From NCBI GenBank assembly GCA_041914785.1, contig JAYSCT010000001.1, positions 149,929 to 213,928 on the forward strand: DNA of 64,000 nucleotides, in the 5' to 3' direction. Shown in pieces: positions 47,118 to 57,368 of the stretch; the first letter of the stretch is position 1; each line of letters begins with the position of its first letter. Origin of the DNA: Pelomonas sp041914785 (GTDB taxonomy: Bacteria; Pseudomonadota; Gammaproteobacteria; Burkholderiales; Burkholderiaceae_C). The position numbers and the translations under genes are program-made. The notes beneath the pieces were generated by a model that saw only the letters and a program-made list of their open reading frames with translations, was not told the origin of the DNA and ran no database searches.

Positions 47118-47723
47118 TCAGCGGGCCGCGCGGCGGCGGCCCCAGCCGGCCAGCACGGCCACGCCGGCCAGCGCCAGCCAGCCGGTGGCCGGCTCGGGCA
47201 CGGCGGTGACGGACACGTTGTCGATGAGGCCGCCGGCCATGTCCGACGTGCCCGTGGCGGCAAAGCGCAGCACCGCGCTGCCGCCGCTGCCCAGGTCGAC
47301 CAGCGCGCTGAAGCGCTGCCAGTTCGGCACCGAGCCGCCGGCGACGCTGTCCATGACCGTGCTGGAGAAGCTGCCCAGGCTGACCTGCACGCCGTGCGTG
47401 TTCGCGCCCCAGCCGATGCGCGGCGTGTACCAGAAGCTCAGGCTCACCCAGCCGGTGGCGTTGATCGTCTGGCTCATCGCGCTGTTGCCGAAGGTGTCGA
47501 GCTCGACGAGTTGGTTGCCGTCCTGCGGCAGGTTGCCCTCGAGGTGGTTCTGCAGCTCGATGTCCGGGGCGCCGGTCCAGCCGGTGATGTTGGCGCGGAT
47601 GTCCCAGCTGTTGGCGGCAATCGGGTCGGCCTCGAAGCTGCCGTTGACGACCAGGTTGGGGCCGGCCGCCAGCGCGGGGGCCAGGCACAGGGCCAGCACG
47701 GCGGCGGCGATGGCGGTTCTCAT
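47118..47723 (-). CDS. Small PEP-CTERM protein
   Basis: A 201-residue exported protein. Signal peptide 1-20 (ALCLAPALAAG), then NLVVNGSFEADPIAANSWDI, a lectin-like beta sandwich opening of the DUF642/galactose-binding type. The C-terminus AVPEPATGWLALAGVAVLAGWGRRRAAR is a PEP-CTERM sorting signal. It is one of four such proteins in the window and the only one outside the SARP island; no TGAGACG repeat precedes it. Upstream, a perfect inverted repeat (47794-47816) sits in the 166-bp gap to the divergent thioredoxin-fold gene. Confidence 0.85.
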   Translation of the reverse strand: MRTAIAAAVLALCLAPALAAGPNLVVNGSFEADPIAANSWDIRANITGWTGAPDIELQNHLEGNLPQDGNQLVELDTFGNSAMSQTINATGWVSLSFWYTPRIGWGANTHGVQVSLGSFSSTVMDSVAGGSVPNWQRFSALVDLGSGGSAVLRFAATGTSDMAGGLIDNVSVTAVPEPATGWLALAGVAVLAGWGRRRAAR

Positions 47724-47793
47724 GGGGTCTCCTGAAATGACGCGCGCGAGTCTAGACAGCCGCGGCCGCGCGCGCCCTCCCTATGAGTTGCGC

Positions 47794-47816
47794 GCTCATG
47801 CGGCCGCCGCATGAGC
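47794..47816. promoter_or_regulatory. Perfect 10-bp inverted repeat between divergent genes
   Basis: GCTCATGCGG and CCGCATGAGC flank a 3-bp centre CCG. It lies between the divergent starts of the PEP-CTERM gene (47723) and the thioredoxin-fold gene (47890). The 23-bp symmetry suits a dimeric repressor or a transcript hairpin. A further ATGAG copy lies at 47783-47787. The cognate factor is unknown. Confidence 0.4.
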
Positions 47817-47889
47817 ATCTGAGAAACCCGCAGCGCCGGGCAGGCCACGAAGCCCCGGACAATCAGTCACCCCTTTCTCACCGCCGGAC

Positions 47890-49455
47890 ATGAAGCTGTC
47901 ACCCCTCTTCGCGTCGATCGCGCTGGCCCTGACCCTGGCCGCCCTCCCTTCCCTGCCCGCCCACGCCGCCGCCGGCCCGGGCGTGTCCTGGCAGGCCGCC
48001 GCGGCCGATGCCGACATCGACCGCGCCTTCACCCAAGCCAAGGCGGAGAAGAAGCCGGTGCTGCTGTACTGGGGTGCCAAGTGGTGCCCACCGTGCAACC
48101 AGCTCAAGGCGACGCTGTTCAACCGCGCCGACTTCATCGAGCAGAGCAAGGCCTTCGTGGCCGTGGGCATCGACGGCGACGCGCCCGGCGCGCAGAAGCT
48201 GGGCACGCGCTTCAAGGTGCGCGGCTACCCGACGCTGATCCTGTTCAGCCCCGCGGGGCAGGAGATCACGCGCCTGCCCGGCGAGGCCGACGCGGCGCAG
48301 GTGATGAAGGTGCTGCAGCTGGGCCTGTCCAGCGGCCGGCCGGTCAAGGCCGTGCTGGCGGACGCCCGCGCGGGCAGGAAGCTCAATGCCAACGAATGGC
48401 GGCTGCTGGGCTTCTACGGCTGGGAGACCGACGAGCAGCAACTGCTGCCCGCCGCCGAGCGCCCCGCCACGCTGGCGCAGCTGGCCCGCGCCAGCGAGGG
48501 TGCCGACGCCGAGACCGCCACGCGGCTGTGGCTGAAGTCCGTTGGCGCACTGAGCGAAGGCCAGGCGGCCGACCCGGCGCAGCTGCCGCGGCTGCGCGCC
48601 GTGCTGGCCGACGCCGCGCAGGCCCGCGCGCAGATGGACGTGCTGGCCAACGAAGCGCCCGACCTCATCAAGGCGCTGGCCCCCGCGCCCGGCGACGCAC
48701 GCCGCCAGCTGGTGGCGGAGTTCGACGCCGCGCTGAAGCGGCTGAATGCGGACGCGACGCTGTCCCGCGCGGACCGGCTGAACGCGCTGCAGGGCCGCAT
48801 CGAGCTGGCGCGGCTGGACACGCCCAAGGACGAACCGCATCCGCGCACCGTGCCCGCCGCGCTGCAGGCCGAGGCGCGCGAGCAGGCCACCCGCGCCCAC
48901 CGCGAGATCACCGATGGCTACGAGCGCCAGGCCGTCATCACGCAGGCGGCCTACCTGCTGGGCCGCGCCGGCCTGTGGACGGACAGCGACGAGCTGCTGA
49001 AGGCCGCGCTGGCGCGCAGCCACTCGCCCTACTACCTGATGAGCCAGCTGGGCGGCAACGCGAAGAAGCAGGGCCGCACGGCCGACGCGCTGCGCTGGTA
49101 CGAGGAGGCCTTCAACAAGAGCGAGGGCCCGGCGACGCGGCTGCAGTGGGGGTCCAACTACCTCGGCGCGCTCGTCGAGCTGAGCCCCGAGGACACGGCG
49201 CGCATCGAGAAGACCGCCGCCCAGCTGTTCGCCGAGGCCGAGAAAGACCCCGGCGCGTTCTACGAACGCAGCGAGCGCTCGCTGAAGAAGGTCGCGACGC
49301 TGCTGGCGGGCTGGAGCAAGACCCCCGCCCAGGCCGCCACGCTCGGCCGGCTCAAGGCGCAGCTGGACGGCGTGTGCGGCAAGCTGGACGGCAGCGACGC
49401 CAAGGCGCGCGCGGCCTGCCAGGGCCTGATGGCCCCGGCCGCCCGCAAGGCCTGA
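47890..49455 (+). CDS. Periplasmic thioredoxin-fold protein with helical C-terminal region
   Basis: A 521-residue exported protein. Signal peptide 1-26 (LPAHAAA), then a thioredoxin-like domain (about 35-150) with redox motif WCPPC in LYWGAKWCPPCNQLK and the cis-Pro loop YPTLILF. The rest (about 160-515) is alpha-helical with TPR-like stretches (TADALRWYEEAFNKSEGPATRL in part). It probably handles thiol-disulfide chemistry or chaperoning in the periplasm. A double-domain architecture of this size is less common than plain TlpA. The next gene (TAP-like hydrolase) starts 122 bp downstream. Confidence 0.8.
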   Translation: MKLSPLFASIALALTLAALPSLPAHAAAGPGVSWQAAAADADIDRAFTQAKAEKKPVLLYWGAKWCPPCNQLKATLFNRADFIEQSKAFVAVGIDGDAPGAQKLGTRFKVRGYPTLILFSPAGQEITRLPGEADAAQVMKVLQLGLSSGRPVKAVLADARAGRKLNANEWRLLGFYGWETDEQQLLPAAERPATLAQLARASEGADAETATRLWLKSVGALSEGQAADPAQLPRLRAVLADAAQARAQMDVLANEAPDLIKALAPAPGDARRQLVAEFDAALKRLNADATLSRADRLNALQGRIELARLDTPKDEPHPRTVPAALQAEAREQATRAHREITDGYERQAVITQAAYLLGRAGLWTDSDELLKAALARSHSPYYLMSQLGGNAKKQGRTADALRWYEEAFNKSEGPATRLQWGSNYLGALVELSPEDTARIEKTAAQLFAEAEKDPGAFYERSERSLKKVATLLAGWSKTPAQAATLGRLKAQLDGVCGKLDGSDAKARAACQGLMAPAARKA

Positions 49456-49577
49456 CACCGGCCAACCGCGATTTCGGGCCGCTGATGCGGCCCCATCCGC
49501 CATTCACACAAGCGCCGCGGCGCCGGCACCGGCGCGCCCGGATACTCCGCCCCACTCCCAACTTCCCGAGTGAAGGC

Positions 49578-51034
49578 ATGCGTGAATGGCGTGGGTGCCT
49601 GCTGGCACTCCTGACGATGACCGGCCTGGGCACGGTCGCGGCGGCTGCGCCGCTGAAGCCGTGCCGCATCGACGGCATCCCCAACGAGTTGCAGTGCGGC
49701 AGCCTGCAACGTCCGCTGAACCCGGCGCGGCCGGACGGCGCGAAGATCGACGTGCACTACCTCGTCGTGCCGGCGATGGCGCGCAACAAGCAGCCCGACG
49801 CGGTGCTGATGCTGGCCGGCGGCCCCGGCCAGAGCGCCATCGGCGTGGCCGCCCGCATGCTGCCGAGGCTGTCGCGGCTGGGCAACCGGCGCGACATCGT
49901 CTTCATCGACCAGCGCGGCACCGGCAAGACCGCCCCGCTGCAATGCCCCGACGACAGCAAGCTGCCGCTCACCGAGCAGCTGGACACCGCCGCGCAGATC
50001 AAGCGCCTGGACGCCTGCCGCGCCGCGCTGGAGAAGCTGCCGTACGGTGACCTGCGCTTCTTCACGACGACGATCGCGATGCAGGACATGGACGCCGTGC
50101 GCGAGACACTTGGCGTGCCGCAGTGGAACCTCATCGGCGGCAGCTACGGCACGCGCGCCGCACTCGACTACCTGCGCCAGTTCCCGAGCAAGGTGCGCCG
50201 CACCGTCATCGACGGCGTGGCGCCGCCCGACATGGTGCTGCCCGCCAGCTTCTCGCCCGACACGCAGGCGGCACTGGACAAGCTGCTGGACGCGCACACC
50301 AAGACCTACCCGACGCTGCGCGCCGACTGGCAGGCGCTGCTGGCCTCGCTGCCGCGCCAGGTCACGGTGGCGCAGCCGCTGACCGGCCAGCCCGAGCGCT
50401 TCACGCTCGACCGCGAGCTGCTGCTGCGCGCCGTGCGCCCGCCGCTGTACCAGCCGGCGCTGGCCGCCGCGCTGCCCGCCGCCATCCAGGCCGCGGCGCG
50501 CGAGGGCCGCTTCGACGGCCTGTTCGGCCTGACCTCGGCCTTCGGCGGTGGCAAGGAGCTGCGGCTGGCGATGGGCATGCACTTCTCGGTCGTCTGCGCC
50601 GAGGACATGCCGCGCCTGGCGGAGTCGACCGACAAGCCCGGCGCGGACTTCCAGCGCGTGGACGCCGAGATGTATGCCCGCGTGTGCAAGACCTGGCCCC
50701 GCGGCGACGTGCCGGCCGATTTCTACAAAGTGCCGCCCGCGCCCAGCCCCGTGCTGGTGATGAGCGGCGGCGCCGACCCCGCCACGCCCCCGCGCCACGG
50801 CGAGCGCATCGCCAAGGCGCTGGCCGTGGGCCATCCCGAGCGCGTGCAGCACCTGGTAGTGCCCGAGGCCGGCCACGGCGTCATGAGCGTCGGCTGCGTG
50901 CGCGACCTGCTGTTCCGCTTCATCGACGCCAAGACCGACGCCGCGGCGCTGCCGCAGGACGCCAGCTGCGCCACGCGCATCCCGCGCCCCGTCGCCTTCC
51001 AGCCCATCCAGGCCCCGACGAACGGAGCCGCGCA

Positions 51035-51038
<4 letters not shown>
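49578..51038 (+). CDS. Exported alpha/beta hydrolase, TAP-like
   Basis: A 486-residue protein with signal peptide (LLALLTMTGLGTVAAAA). Alpha/beta hydrolase fold with LAGGPGQSAI (oxyanion region), FIDQRGTGKTAPLQC, nucleophile elbow IGGSYGTRAA (Ser), DFYKVPPAPSPVLVMSGGADPATPP (acid) and VPEAGHGVMSVGCVR (His). This is the TAP-like C-terminal pattern of tripeptidyl or proline-iminopeptidase-related enzymes. Its stop overlaps the start of the ABC ATPase gene by 4 bp, so hydrolase and transporter are made together. Confidence 0.85.
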
Positions 51039-51813
<775 letters not shown>

Positions 51814-51817
<4 letters not shown>

Positions 51818-52977
51818 AACAGGCGTTCATCGTCTTTGCCAAGGAACTGGCCGACGCGCTGCGCGACCGCCGCACGCTGCTGCGCATGCTGCTGCCCGCG
51901 CTGCTGATGGGGCCGCTGATGCTGACGGCGCTGTCCGCGCTGATCGCGTCGTTCGAGGAGCGCGCCGAGAAGCGCGAGGTGCTGGCGGTGGGCATCGAGG
52001 CCGCGCCGACGCTGAAGAACTTCATCGAGCGCCAGACCTTCACGATCAAGCCCGCGCCGGCCGACTACGAGGCCCGGCTGCGCGCGACGACGCTGCTGGA
52101 GCCGGTGATGGTGGTGCCGGCGGACTTCGAGGCCCAGCTGCTGGCCGGCGAGACGCCGACGGTGGAGATTGTCAGCGACAGCGCCAACCAGCGCGCCGGT
52201 GCCGGCGTGGGCAGCATCCACCGGCTGCTGGGCGGCTTCAACCAGGAGCGCGCCGCGCTGAACCTGGCGATGCGCGGCGTGTCGATGGAGCTGCTCAAGC
52301 CCATCGAGGTCGAGGAGCGCGACCTGGCGGGCGTGCAGGCCCGCGCGTCGCGGCTGACGGCCATGGTGCCGATGTTCATCATCATGGCCGTGCTGTACGG
52401 CGCGCTGACCGCGGCGCTGGACAGCACCGCCGGCGAACGCGAGCGCGGCTCGCTGGAACCGCTGCTGATGAACCCGGTGCCGCACGGCGCGCTGGTGGTC
52501 GGCAAGTGGGGCGCCGTGGCGCTGATGGGCATGGTGGTGGCGCTGCTGTCGTCCTTGAGCTTCGTGCCGGCGCAGTGGCTCTTGAGAAGCGACAGCCTGC
52601 AGGCGATGTTCCAGTTCGGCATGGGCGAGGTGCTGGCCTTCTGGCTGCTGCAGATCCCGCTGGCGGCGGGCCTGTCCGGCCTGCTGATGGCGCTGGCCAT
52701 CCGCTCCAAGACCTTCAAGGAGGCGCAGGCCGGCAGCACGCTGGTGGTCACGGTCGTCAGCCTGATGCCGATGGTCACGCTGCTGAACCCGGGCGGCGAC
52801 GCGCCCTGGTACCTGTGGGTGCCGGGCCTGGCGCAGAACACGCTGATGCTGGCCGTGCTGAAGGGCGAGGCGCTGCGCTGGGGCCAGGTGTTGCCCGGCG
52901 TGCTGACCGGCTTTGCGCTGGGCGCCGTGGGGCTGTTCTACGTCGCGCGGTCCATGCGCGCGGCGGTGGCGCGCTGA
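51814..52977 (+). CDS. ABC transporter permease, NatB-type
   Basis: A 387-residue ABC-2 type permease. One helix near the N-terminus (about 20-45), a large extracytoplasmic loop (about 50-185), then five helices (about 190-375): MVPMFIIMAVLYGALTAALDS, GKWGAVALMGMVVALLSSLSF (in part). The ERERGSLEPLLMNPV segment is the conserved ABC-2 coupling motif. It forms an exporter with the preceding ATPase; the transported ion or compound is not known. Confidence 0.9.
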
Positions 52978-52990
52978 GGGCGGTGCCGGC

Positions 52991-54403
52991 TCAGCACGGG
53001 CCGGCGTCCCACTCCCACTTTCCGAAGTTGAACTTCTGCTGCGCCTGGATGTTGACCTTGCGGCCGTCGTCATACGTGCGCTTGCACGACGCATTGACGC
53101 AGCTGGTGTTGCAGCTGACGACGCCGGGGCGCTTGGCCGGGCGGGCCGGGAAGCCGTCACCGGCCGGCTCGGGGCGCACCGGCTCGGCGGCCGCGACGGG
53201 CCGCTTGGCCGCCGGCTGGCTGCGCAGGCGCTGCGCGATGGCGGCGGCGATGCCGATCTTGGGGTCCAGCATGCGGCGGGTCAGCGCCTGCGCCTGCTCG
53301 ACCTCGGCCGGGCTCAGCTCGTCCAGCAACGACTTGCGGTTGCCGGGTGCCTTGTTGTCGTCGGAGCCATCGAGGCTGGCGGACACGTTGTAGAGCGCGT
53401 AGGCCACGACCGGGTCGCGCGGCACGCCGCGGCCGCGGCCATAGGCCACGCCCAGGTTGTTCGTCGCGGAGGCATGGCCCTGTGCCGCCGCCTTGGCATA
53501 CCACTCGGTGGACTGCTCGAAGTCCTGGGGCACGCCGCTGCCATCGGCATATTGCACGCCGAGGTTGAACTGCGCTTCGGGCAGGCCCTGGTCGGCCGCC
53601 TTGCGGTACCACTCGCTGGCGCGGCGGGCGTCCTTGGCCACGCCCTCTCCCATGTCGTAGGCCAGCGCGACGCGGAACTGCGCGCCGCTGTCGCCCTGCT
53701 CGGCCGACTTGCTGAACCACTCGAAGGCGGTCTTGAGGTTCTTGGGCACGCCCGTGCCGTCGCGGTAAAGCCAGGCCAGGTTGCGCTGAGCGAGGCTGGA
53801 CCCCTGGTCGGCGGCCTTGCGGTACCAGTCCGCCGCGGCCTTGTGATCCTGCGGCACGCCCTGGCCGCGGTAGCTGGCCACGCCCATCAGGTTCTGCGCC
53901 GTGGCATTGCCCGCCTCGGCCGCCTTGCGGGCCCAGCCGATGGCGGCGGCCACGTCCTGGGCCACGCCCTTGCCGTGCCACAGCGCCAGCGCCAGTTCGG
54001 CCTGCGAGACGCTCATGCCCTGCTCGGCCGCCAGCGTGAACCACCGGGCGGCCTGCACGGCATCGGCCTTGACGCCGTTGCCCTCGGCATAGACGAAACC
54101 CAGCGTGTTCTGCGCCTCGGATGACCCCTGGTCGGCCGCCTTGCGCAGCCAGGCGAGGCCGGCCGGCTTGTCCATCTTGATGCCCTCGCCCCACAGCAGC
54201 ATCCAGCCCATGCGCACCTGCGCCTGCGCATCGCCCTGTTGCGCGGGGCCGCGCAGCTCGGCCAGCGCGTCGGCATAGCGCTCGGCGCGGTAGGCCTCCA
54301 GGCCCTCGGGCACACCCGCCACCGCGGGCAGCGACACGCAGCCGATCAGGCCGCAGAACAGGAGATGGCGCAGGCGGGGCAGTCGCAGGAGCGGCGAGGG
54401 CAT
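52991..54403 (-). CDS. Sel1-repeat (TPR-like) exported protein
   Basis: A 470-residue protein. Signal peptide (LLFCGLIGCVSLPAVAG), then about eight Sel1-like repeats (about 40-345) with the recurring A--WY-KAA-QG---AQ-NLG--Y--G-GVP-D pattern. A Pro/Arg-rich linker follows, and a C-terminal 45-residue segment with four cysteines (VSCNTSCVNASCKRTYDDG). Sel1 proteins act as scaffolds in protein-protein contacts. Start ATG 54403 was chosen for a typical signal peptide; ATG 54436 would add 11 residues. The C-terminal cysteine segment is unusual for a Sel1 protein. Confidence 0.8.
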   Translation of the reverse strand: MPSPLLRLPRLRHLLFCGLIGCVSLPAVAGVPEGLEAYRAERYADALAELRGPAQQGDAQAQVRMGWMLLWGEGIKMDKPAGLAWLRKAADQGSSEAQNTLGFVYAEGNGVKADAVQAARWFTLAAEQGMSVSQAELALALWHGKGVAQDVAAAIGWARKAAEAGNATAQNLMGVASYRGQGVPQDHKAAADWYRKAADQGSSLAQRNLAWLYRDGTGVPKNLKTAFEWFSKSAEQGDSGAQFRVALAYDMGEGVAKDARRASEWYRKAADQGLPEAQFNLGVQYADGSGVPQDFEQSTEWYAKAAAQGHASATNNLGVAYGRGRGVPRDPVVAYALYNVSASLDGSDDNKAPGNRKSLLDELSPAEVEQAQALTRRMLDPKIGIAAAIAQRLRSQPAAKRPVAAAEPVRPEPAGDGFPARPAKRPGVVSCNTSCVNASCKRTYDDGRKVNIQAQQKFNFGKWEWDAGPC

Positions 54404-54532
54404 GGGAGCGATCGGGAAGTGGCGAACGGCGCTCATTGTGGGAGGCGGCGCCCCGGCGCCCGGGCAGTCCACCCGGCCGGCGCGGCGCTGGCGTGAAGAA
54501 TTGCATCCTCCGCATGGCGCACACTTCGCCGC

Positions 54533-55069
54533 ATGACCACAACGCCTCTCACCCCCGGCCTTGCGATGGCCTGCCTGGCCGCGGCAGGGCTGCTGGCGGG
54601 CTGCGCCAGCGCCGGCAGCTTCTCCGCCTTCGAACCCGCGGCGCCGGCCGACTACACCGGCCCCACGGTCAACGTGGCCGACCAGGCCGTGGCCGTCGGC
54701 CCGCAGCGGCTGCATGTGTTCGAGATCACGCAGGTGGACGGCCGCCGGCTGGCCAGCAGCAGCGTGGCCACCACGCGGGCCGGCCAGGGCGGCGCCATGA
54801 CGGTCACCGCCGTGGCGCTGAGCAACGAGCTGGCCGTGCGGCCGGCGCGCGTGCAGCTGCAGGCGGCCACGCAGTACGCGTCGCCGGTGGTGGCGCTGGC
54901 GAACCCGACCTGCCGCACGGTGGGCGACGTCCGCTTCGCCCCGGAGGAAGGCCGGCGCTACGTCGTCAGGGGCCGCATCGAGGCCGAGGCCTGCGAGGTG
55001 TGGATCGAGGACCTCGCCACCGGCCAGCCGGTCACGGACAAGGTCACCGGCCCGGGCACCCAGCGCTAG
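54533..55069 (+). CDS. Predicted lipoprotein of unknown function
   Basis: A 178-residue protein with a lipobox (LLAGCASAG, Cys near residue 24). The mature region is beta-rich with one Cys pair (NPTCRTVGD...EAEACEVW) that may form a disulfide. No family is recognised. Its last four bases overlap the end of the convergent gene at 55066-55563. Confidence 0.55.
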   Translation: MTTTPLTPGLAMACLAAAGLLAGCASAGSFSAFEPAAPADYTGPTVNVADQAVAVGPQRLHVFEITQVDGRRLASSSVATTRAGQGGAMTVTAVALSNELAVRPARVQLQAATQYASPVVALANPTCRTVGDVRFAPEEGRRYVVRGRIEAEACEVWIEDLATGQPVTDKVTGPGTQR

Positions 55070-55563
55070 GCCAGCCGCCGCGCCGCGGCGGCCAGCAGCG
55101 CGCGCGAATACCCGCGATGAAAGCCCAGCAGCGCGTGGAACACCCGGCTGAAGCGCGGCTCGCCGCCCGGGCCGCGCCGGCGCGGCACCACGGCCGAGCC
55201 GAACCACAACGTCGTGCCGCCGCCCTCGCCCGCCTGCACCTGGAACCAGGAGCGCGTGGCGCCGCTGTCCTCGTGCATCAGCAGCTCGTTGCCCGCGCGG
55301 GCCTCCACGGTCCAGACGGCGATGCGCTCGCCCTCCCCCCGCGCCACGGCCCGGGCCATCGCGTCGCTGGACGGCTTGCCCAGCAGCGCGATCAGCGCCC
55401 GCTCCAGCTTGAACAGCCGCGTCGTGTAGAACGCTTCGACGAACTCCGCCAGCGTGACGGGCCGCGGCAGGTACAGCGCATAGGCGTCCGCAAAGGCGCC
55501 GCGCTCGGCGGCCAGGCGGCCCAGCAGGCTGTCGGCGGGAACCGGGGCGTCGGCAGATGTCAT
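55066..55563 (-). CDS. Uncharacterised protein, possibly DUF2867-related
   Basis: A 165-residue cytosolic protein. Its pattern (AYALYLPRPVTLAEFVEAFY, WTVEARAGNELLMHED, then SRVFHALLGFHRGYSRALLAAA) loosely follows DUF2867-type SRPBCC-like proteins: an opening DAY-L-LPRP and a closing helix. The match is weak. It is divergent from the DUF2061 gene, and both starts flank the candidate Fur box at 55622-55636, so iron control is possible. Confidence 0.5.
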   Translation of the reverse strand: MTSADAPVPADSLLGRLAAERGAFADAYALYLPRPVTLAEFVEAFYTTRLFKLERALIALLGKPSSDAMARAVARGEGERIAVWTVEARAGNELLMHEDSGATRSWFQVQAGEGGGTTLWFGSAVVPRRRGPGGEPRFSRVFHALLGFHRGYSRALLAAAARRLA

Positions 55564-55621
55564 GGCGGCACAGCGTAGACGCTGATCGATGGCATAGCCG
55601 CAAGCAATTGGCCGCCACCGA

Positions 55622-55636
55622 TGAGAATCATTAGCA
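55622..55636. promoter_or_regulatory. Candidate Fur box
   Basis: TGAGAATCATTAGCA matches the 7-1-7 Fur core TGATAATNATTATCA at all but two positions. It lies in the AT-rich 107-bp gap between the divergent starts at 55563 and 55671. A Fur site this good is rare by chance in DNA of this GC content. It would mean iron-dependent repression of one or both neighbours. Confidence 0.6.
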
Positions 55637-55670
55637 TTTAGCTATTCGATTCAATCAGGCGATAGACACC

Positions 55671-55892
55671 ATGGCCAAGACCGTCAGCTTCGGCATCCTG
55701 CACCTGGGCACCTCGTTCACGGTGACCTATGCGCTGACCGGCAGCCTCACCGTGGCCGGCGCGGTCACGTTCATCGAGCCGCTGGCCAACACGGTGCTGC
55801 ACTACTTCTTCGACAAGTACTGGGACCATCCAAGCGCGCAGGCTTTCCGTGCGCGCTGGGGCGGCGGCCGGCCACGGCTGGCGGGCGGATGA
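55671..55892 (+). CDS. DUF2061 small membrane protein
   Basis: A 73-residue protein with two hydrophobic segments and the DUF2061 signature: SFGILHLGTSFTVTYALTGS and EPLANTVLHYFFDKYWDH. Function unknown. The candidate Fur box lies 35 bp before the start codon. Convergent with the next gene, 1 bp apart. Confidence 0.85.
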   Translation: MAKTVSFGILHLGTSFTVTYALTGSLTVAGAVTFIEPLANTVLHYFFDKYWDHPSAQAFRARWGGGRPRLAGG

Positions 55893-55893
55893 G

Positions 55894-56871
55894 TCAGCGC
55901 AGCCCGTCCAGCAGCGTGCGGCGCAGCGTGGCCTCGTCGGCGATGCCGTCCTGGCGGCGCATCAGCTGGCCGTCCTTGAACGTGAAGTAGGCCGGGATGC
56001 CAGTGACGCCGAACTGCCGGACGAAGTCGTTCTGCCCCACCGTCTTCCACGGCTGGAAGGCGACGCGCGCGAAGCTCGTGCCCTGCGGCGCCTCGGCCGC
56101 GGCCAGCGCGTTGAAGGCTGGGTTCGAGCGCACGCAGTAGCCGCAGCCCGGGTCGTACGAACTGAGCTGCAAGACGACCCAGCCCTTGCTCTGCCGCACC
56201 CAGGCGCTGATGTCGGCGGGCGCCACGCTCTGAACGCCAGGCGCGTTGGCGGCCGCGCGACCGGGCGGGGGCGGCAGCGGGGCATCGGCCACCGCCGGGG
56301 CCTTCTGCTGCTCCACGTAGGCCAGCAGCGGCGCGCGGTCCAGCTGCGGGGTGGTCACGGTCTTGACGACGGACGCATAGCCGTCCGCATAGACGCCCAC
56401 GCGGATGGCCACCACGGCATCGGCACGGTGGGCCATCAGGTACATGCCGCGGCCGCCAAAGGCGCTGTACTGAAGCCGCTTGGCCGGGTCCAGCTCGTGG
56501 GACCAATAGATGGACACGTCCGCGCTGCCGGAAGGCGAGGTGCAAGGGATGTCGCAGATGGTGACGAGCTCGAACCCCTGCTCGCGCAGCTGGCCGGCGT
56601 AATGGCGTGCGATGAGCAGCGGGCTGTCGTCGGCCGGATGCCTGTACTGCTGCATGGCCACCTTGCCCTCGTAGGGCAGCCGCCAGCGGCTCTCGTTCCT
56701 GCCCTTGGCGCGCTCGGGCGGCGAGATCGGCAGCGCGCCGGCCTCCAGCGGGTTGTCGTAACGGCCCAGCTCCTGGGCGCGCGGATAAGGCCGCAGCTCA
56801 ACGGACTGGGCGTGCGCGACGGCCGCACCCAGCAGCATGGCGACGGCGGCCGGGCCTTGGTGGAATTTCAT
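55894..56871 (-). CDS. Exported protein with C-terminal thioredoxin-like domain
   Basis: A 325-residue protein with signal peptide (residues 1-21, VAHAQS). The N-terminal half (about 25-185) is of unknown fold (LLIARHYAGQLREQGFELV, then DIPC). The C-terminal half (about 210-325) is thioredoxin-like: WVVLQLSSYDPGCGYCVRSNPAF (in part), with redox motif CGYC and IPAYFTFKDGQLMRRQDG holding the cis-Pro. Likely a periplasmic thiol oxidoreductase with a special N-terminal domain. Start ATG 56871. Confidence 0.7.
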   Translation of the reverse strand: MKFHQGPAAVAMLLGAAVAHAQSVELRPYPRAQELGRYDNPLEAGALPISPPERAKGRNESRWRLPYEGKVAMQQYRHPADDSPLLIARHYAGQLREQGFELVTICDIPCTSPSGSADVSIYWSHELDPAKRLQYSAFGGRGMYLMAHRADAVVAIRVGVYADGYASVVKTVTTPQLDRAPLLAYVEQQKAPAVADAPLPPPPGRAAANAPGVQSVAPADISAWVRQSKGWVVLQLSSYDPGCGYCVRSNPAFNALAAAEAPQGTSFARVAFQPWKTVGQNDFVRQFGVTGIPAYFTFKDGQLMRRQDGIADEATLRRTLLDGLR

Positions 56872-56961
56872 GGGGCTCCCTGAGTCTGACAAGCCGGCCC
56901 ATGGGCGCGGCGCGGCAGTCTAGGAGGTCGGCCAGGTGGCGGCGCCCAACGACCTAGGGAG

Positions 56962-57249
56962 TCAAGGTGACAAGCCGTGTGCCGGCGGGCTGGCGGCCGG
57001 CGCCGTCTGTTCCTCCATCCAGCCCAGCCAGCGCATCGCCTGCTCGCGGCTGGCGCCGCACATGTCCTCGTGCGGCTGCAGCGAGCCGCACACCGCCGGC
57101 CGCTCGGGGCGGCCGAAGATCTTGCAGCGCAGCTCGTCGTCCAGCTGCGCGCAGCGCACGCCGGCGGGCTTGCCCTGCGGGTGGCCGGGGATGGGCGAGC
57201 TGATCGACGGCGCGATGCAGCAGGCGGCGCAGCGAGGACGGCATTCCAT
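56962..57249 (-). CDS. YkgJ family cysteine-cluster protein
   Basis: A 95-residue protein with the YkgJ pattern: CRPRCAACC near the N-terminus, GVRCAQLDDELRCKIFGRPERP..C (CxxL...C-IF-RP--C), and a C-terminal MRWLGWMEEQT. The seven-plus cysteines are believed to bind Fe or Zn. Function unknown. Start ATG 57249. It is divergent from mnmG. Confidence 0.85.
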   Translation of the reverse strand: MECRPRCAACCIAPSISSPIPGHPQGKPAGVRCAQLDDELRCKIFGRPERPAVCGSLQPHEDMCGASREQAMRWLGWMEEQTAPAASPPAHGLSP

Positions 57250-57292
57250 AGGGGCGGAATTGTCCCTGCCGGGCCGGCCCGGACAGGGTGAC

Positions 57293-57301
57293 TTATCCAC
57301 A
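57293..57301 (+). promoter_or_regulatory. Perfect DnaA box upstream of mnmG
   Basis: TTATCCACA is the consensus 9-bp DnaA box, 67 bp before the mnmG start codon. mnmG is next to oriC in many bacteria. Only one box is evident, so it is not an origin by itself but may regulate mnmG. Confidence 0.5.
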
Positions 57302-57368
57302 GCTGCTTCGTAAAATTCGGGGTTTGCCCCAGCGCTCGCGCGGGCTTGCTGTTCTTTCCAGGACCCAG

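Noticed and set aside
57250..57368. An origin of replication at the DnaA box before mnmG
   Set aside because: Only one perfect box and no AT-rich unwinding region; parS sites suggest that oriC is near, but not necessarily here.
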